Assembly (NCBI GenBank): GCA_025353525.1
Contig: JANXOO010000728.1
Span: forward strand, 1-7,962
DNA: 7,962 nt
Direction: 5' to 3'
From: Schlesneria sp.
GTDB taxonomy: Bacteria; Planctomycetota; Planctomycetia; Planctomycetales; Planctomycetaceae
Below, piece by piece: positions 5,272 to 7,962 of the stretch (within the stretch, counting starts at the first letter, position 1; every line of letters starts with the position of its first letter). The notes under the pieces are model-generated. The model was not told the DNA's origin, did no database searches, and saw only the letters and a program-made list of their open reading frames with translations. Both the position numbers and the translations under genes were made by a program.

Positions 5272-7962
5272 ATGACAACGACCGAATGCCCCGATCGTCA
5301 GGTCTTGCGATCGTACATTCTGGGTGAATGCCCTGATGAGATTTCCGATGTCCTGGAACGGCACATCGTCGGCTGTACCGCATGCGAAGATACGCTGGCA
5401 CAGTTTGACAGTGTGGCTGACACGCTGATGCGACATTTACCTCTTGCGGCGGCGAATCGCGGTCGCGGATCTGTGGTCGCGGGCTGGATTGATGCCCTGC
5501 GCGGCAATCCTCCGTCGGAACAGCCCAATGATTGTCCACCAGGCCAAAGCAAGGAACTCGCCGCGTCAATTGAGAAACAGGCAGTCACCGAATTGGCCGA
5601 CGGGTTTGCCAACTATGATGTTCTGGGAGTCCTTGGTCGAGGCGGAATGGGGGTCGTCTTTCTTGCTCGACACAAGCAGTTGAATCGTCGCGTGGCGCTC
5701 AAGGTGATTCGCCCGGATGCGTTGTCGAGCGATCTTGCTCACCGTCGATTTCAGCGAGAAATTCAGATTTTGGGTGGACTGAATCATCCGGGGATTGTCA
5801 TGGCCACCGACGCCGTGATCGTCGGACGTGGCGCCTATCTGGTGATGGAATGGATCGACGGAACCGACTTTGGCCGATTGGTGCGCCAAGGCGGTCCACT
5901 GACGATTGAATCGGCTGCCGAGGCCGGCCGTCAAATTGCCGAGGCACTCGCGGCCGCCCATCACAACGGGGTCGTACATCGCGATGTGAAACCGTCTAAC
6001 ACCATGGTTGATGCGGTCGGTCGCGTGCGCCTGCTCGACTTTGGATTGGCACGCATGACGCGCCAGATGCAGGAAAGCGGCGATACGTCTGTCGGGCATC
6101 TGCTGGGAACGCTCGACTATATGGCTCCCGAACAGGCCGGCGGCGAAGGGCAACTCGACGCCCGCGCAGATCTGTACGCGCTCGGTGCGATGCTGTTTTT
6201 TCTGCTGACAGGCCGACCGCCGCACGGTCCGCGTCTTGACCGCTCGATCATCGAACACATTCGAGCCGTGTCACAGGCCGACGCTCCGGCGGTCAGCTCG
6301 ATCCGCGTCGATGTTCCCTGCGAACTCGATCAATTGATTTCCCGGCTGCTCAGTCGCAATCCTGCCGACCGCCCTCAGACAGCCACAGAAGTTGCCAGCT
6401 TGCTGAGTCAATGGTCAGGCGGCGATTTGGTGGTACGAGTTACCGATTATCAGCGAGAATCTGATGTTGTCAGGGAAACGTCAGTCGACAGTATTGCCGC
6501 GAGACGGTCGTTGGCCCAGTTGTCAGGTGGAGATATTCGAATGCTCGAAGCCGTACCAACGACGCCGGCAATGATCGATCCCGTCGCGTCAACGCCTCGA
6601 CTTCGAGACCGATTCCCCGGATGGACCAGTTATGGTCTGTTGACATTGGCAGTCATGTTTTTCATCGCAATCACGTTGTATATCAAGACCAACAACGGCA
6701 CGTTAAAGATCGAGTCGGAAGAAGACGGAGTTGCAGTCGAGTTGATCGATGAACAGAAACAAATCAGGGAATTGACCGTCAAAAGACATGGCGACAACGA
6801 GACTCGGCTGTACGCCGGCAATTACCTTGTCAGATTCTCCGGATCTCACGACGGGCTCGAACTGGATCGGGACACCATTACTCTGAGTCGAGGCGACACA
6901 AAGATAGCCCGAATCACTCGAATCAAGGCACCTCCCTCAGTCGAAACGACATCGCTCCCCGACCCGTCGGAAGAACGCATGTATCAAGGTCGCACAGAAT
7001 CGGAATGGCAACGTCAGTTCAAAATCGAAACCGAACCGGCGGCAAAATTTGTTGCGGCGCACGCATTGTTGTCGGTGACCAGCGGCCTTGCGACAGAGAA
7101 ACAGATTGACCGGATCGTCGATATTGGTGGCGAGCTGATGCGGAATGGCTGGAACGAAGACAACAACCATGTTGCCATGGCCTACGCCGTTTCTGATTTA
7201 CCCTCGTCCGTAAATCTCATATTTTCCCTGGAAACTTTGGTTCAGGCTATTCCTGGTCCGCAAGAAAAACGCACGTCGGATGCGGCTTCAGACTATACAA
7301 CTGCGATCCGTCAGCGGATCAAAAACATGTCGCATGAAATACTCTGCGCCAAATTGTCGCAATTCGTTCTGACCGGGAACAATCCACGCGCGGCGTATTC
7401 TTTGGCTTTACTGTATTCGTTGGTGCAACCGCGATTCCCTTCTGTCGAATTGGACATCGAAAGTCGGCGAATTGTCCGCTCGGCACTGGAGGTACCATTG
7501 ACGGGCCTGAATCGTTCGTCGATTTGTCGGCTTTTGAGATTGGAATTCAACACAAAAGCATCGAGCGGTGAGCGAGTCGCTTCGCTGATTGAATTGAAAG
7601 AACTGGCGAACGCGGTTCAGGAAGCACCACCATCGAGATTCAGCAAGGCGATGGAAATTCGACTTCTACGGATCGCGAGTCGGGAATACGGCCTCGATTG
7701 GCCTACAGAACTTTCGGAATGTCTGTCGAAAATGGTCCTTCATCAAATTTTGAGACCAACGGACGGTCCGCCTTTTATTAGTCTGCAAACCGTATTTCAC
7801 GTCCCGAGCAAAATACCGTATGACAGGTTTCACATCGCTGCGATACCACAAGTCGATTTGAATTCATTTCGAAAAGATAACCAGCATTTTCTGGGAACGT
7901 GGCTCCATATCGTGAATACGGATTTTGATGCCACCAAAAACAACGGGAGTTCCTGGAACATT
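5272..7962 (+). CDS. Transmembrane Ser/Thr protein kinase with N-terminal zinc-binding module (3' partial)
   Basis: The frame is open from ATG 5272 (GGGAG 7 bases upstream) to the window edge: 897 residues with no stop. Residues 6-38 (CPD, then ERHIVGCTAC) resemble the zinc-binding HC2 fold of anti-sigma factors; candidate ligands are Cys6, Cys20, His31, Cys35 and Cys38. A complete Hanks-type kinase domain spans about 114-381: glycine loop GRGGMG (122-127), Lys144 in VALKVI, catalytic HRDVKPSN (236-243) with Asp238, DFG (256-258) and APE (285-287). All key residues are present, so it should be active. A 70-residue linker leads to one membrane helix (about 453-471, YGLLTLAVMFFIAITLYI). A PEGA-like beta domain follows (about 472-552, KTNNGTLKIESEEDG to LSRGDTKIARITR), as in many planctomycete kinases. 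Residues 565-897 are mostly helical and unassigned. Expected topology is kinase inside and sensor outside. Its divergent neighbour is an ECF sigma factor. Confidence 0.93.
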   Translation, partial: MTTTECPDRQVLRSYILGECPDEISDVLERHIVGCTACEDTLAQFDSVADTLMRHLPLAAANRGRGSVVAGWIDALRGNPPSEQPNDCPPGQSKELAASIEKQAVTELADGFANYDVLGVLGRGGMGVVFLARHKQLNRRVALKVIRPDALSSDLAHRRFQREIQILGGLNHPGIVMATDAVIVGRGAYLVMEWIDGTDFGRLVRQGGPLTIESAAEAGRQIAEALAAAHHNGVVHRDVKPSNTMVDAVGRVRLLDFGLARMTRQMQESGDTSVGHLLGTLDYMAPEQAGGEGQLDARADLYALGAMLFFLLTGRPPHGPRLDRSIIEHIRAVSQADAPAVSSIRVDVPCELDQLISRLLSRNPADRPQTATEVASLLSQWSGGDLVVRVTDYQRESDVVRETSVDSIAARRSLAQLSGGDIRMLEAVPTTPAMIDPVASTPRLRDRFPGWTSYGLLTLAVMFFIAITLYIKTNNGTLKIESEEDGVAVELIDEQKQIRELTVKRHGDNETRLYAGNYLVRFSGSHDGLELDRDTITLSRGDTKIARITRIKAPPSVETTSLPDPSEERMYQGRTESEWQRQFKIETEPAAKFVAAHALLSVTSGLATEKQIDRIVDIGGELMRNGWNEDNNHVAMAYAVSDLPSSVNLIFSLETLVQAIPGPQEKRTSDAASDYTTAIRQRIKNMSHEILCAKLSQFVLTGNNPRAAYSLALLYSLVQPRFPSVELDIESRRIVRSALEVPLTGLNRSSICRLLRLEFNTKASSGERVASLIELKELANAVQEAPPSRFSKAMEIRLLRIASREYGLDWPTELSECLSKMVLHQILRPTDGPPFISLQTVFHVPSKIPYDRFHIAAIPQVDLNSFRKDNQHFLGTWLHIVNTDFDATKNNGSSWNI

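Noticed and set aside
5566..6258. A 230-codon open frame on the - strand within the kinase
   Set aside because: It lies exactly opposite the kinase catalytic domain. Its product shows no recognisable motif, and the + strand frame has all kinase motifs.

Overview
The window looks like chromosomal DNA from a member of the Planctomycetota, at roughly 50-55% GC by eye. Three things point there. An ECF sigma factor is encoded divergently from a very long membrane Ser/Thr kinase that carries an N-terminal zinc-binding HxxxCxxC module. There is a secreted protein of a type I associate with planctomycetes. There is also a sulfatase and an acetyl-esterase-like hydrolase, both abundant in that phylum. 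This assignment comes from family knowledge, not from a database search.

Layout, left to right. Bases 2-304 hold the 3' end of an arylsulfatase whose start lies outside the window. A secreted protein of unknown function with a Gly/Tyr/Asn-rich patch follows at 401-1918. A 325-base gene-free stretch comes next; it carries a strong intrinsic terminator at 2072-2100, several small hairpins just before it, and a promoter-like site at 2138-2167. A cytoplasmic-looking alpha/beta hydrolase lies at 2244-3197 (+). It converges on a secreted BD-FAE-like esterase at 3262-4146 (-). A 102-base imperfect palindrome (4204-4305) separates the esterase from the ECF sigma factor gene at 4339-4947 (-). A second gene-free stretch of about 324 bases separates this from the divergent kinase gene, which starts at 5272 (+) and is still open at the window edge (at least 897 residues).

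How the genes may work together. The sigma factor and kinase are the one clear functional unit: a transmembrane kinase with an extracytoplasmic sensor-like region next to a sigma factor that has no separate anti-sigma gene beside it. The kinase's N-terminal zinc-binding segment resembles the zinc fold of anti-sigma factors, so the kinase may itself bind or phosphorylate the sigma factor; this is inference. The sulfatase and the secreted esterase would both suit removal of sulfate or acyl groups from polysaccharides, but they are not in an operon and the link is weak. I found no tRNA, rRNA, CRISPR array, transposase or phage gene. No wholly new system is evident. The best leads are the kinase/sigma pair with its unassigned sensor region, the palindromic repeat, and the hairpin-rich stretch before the terminator.
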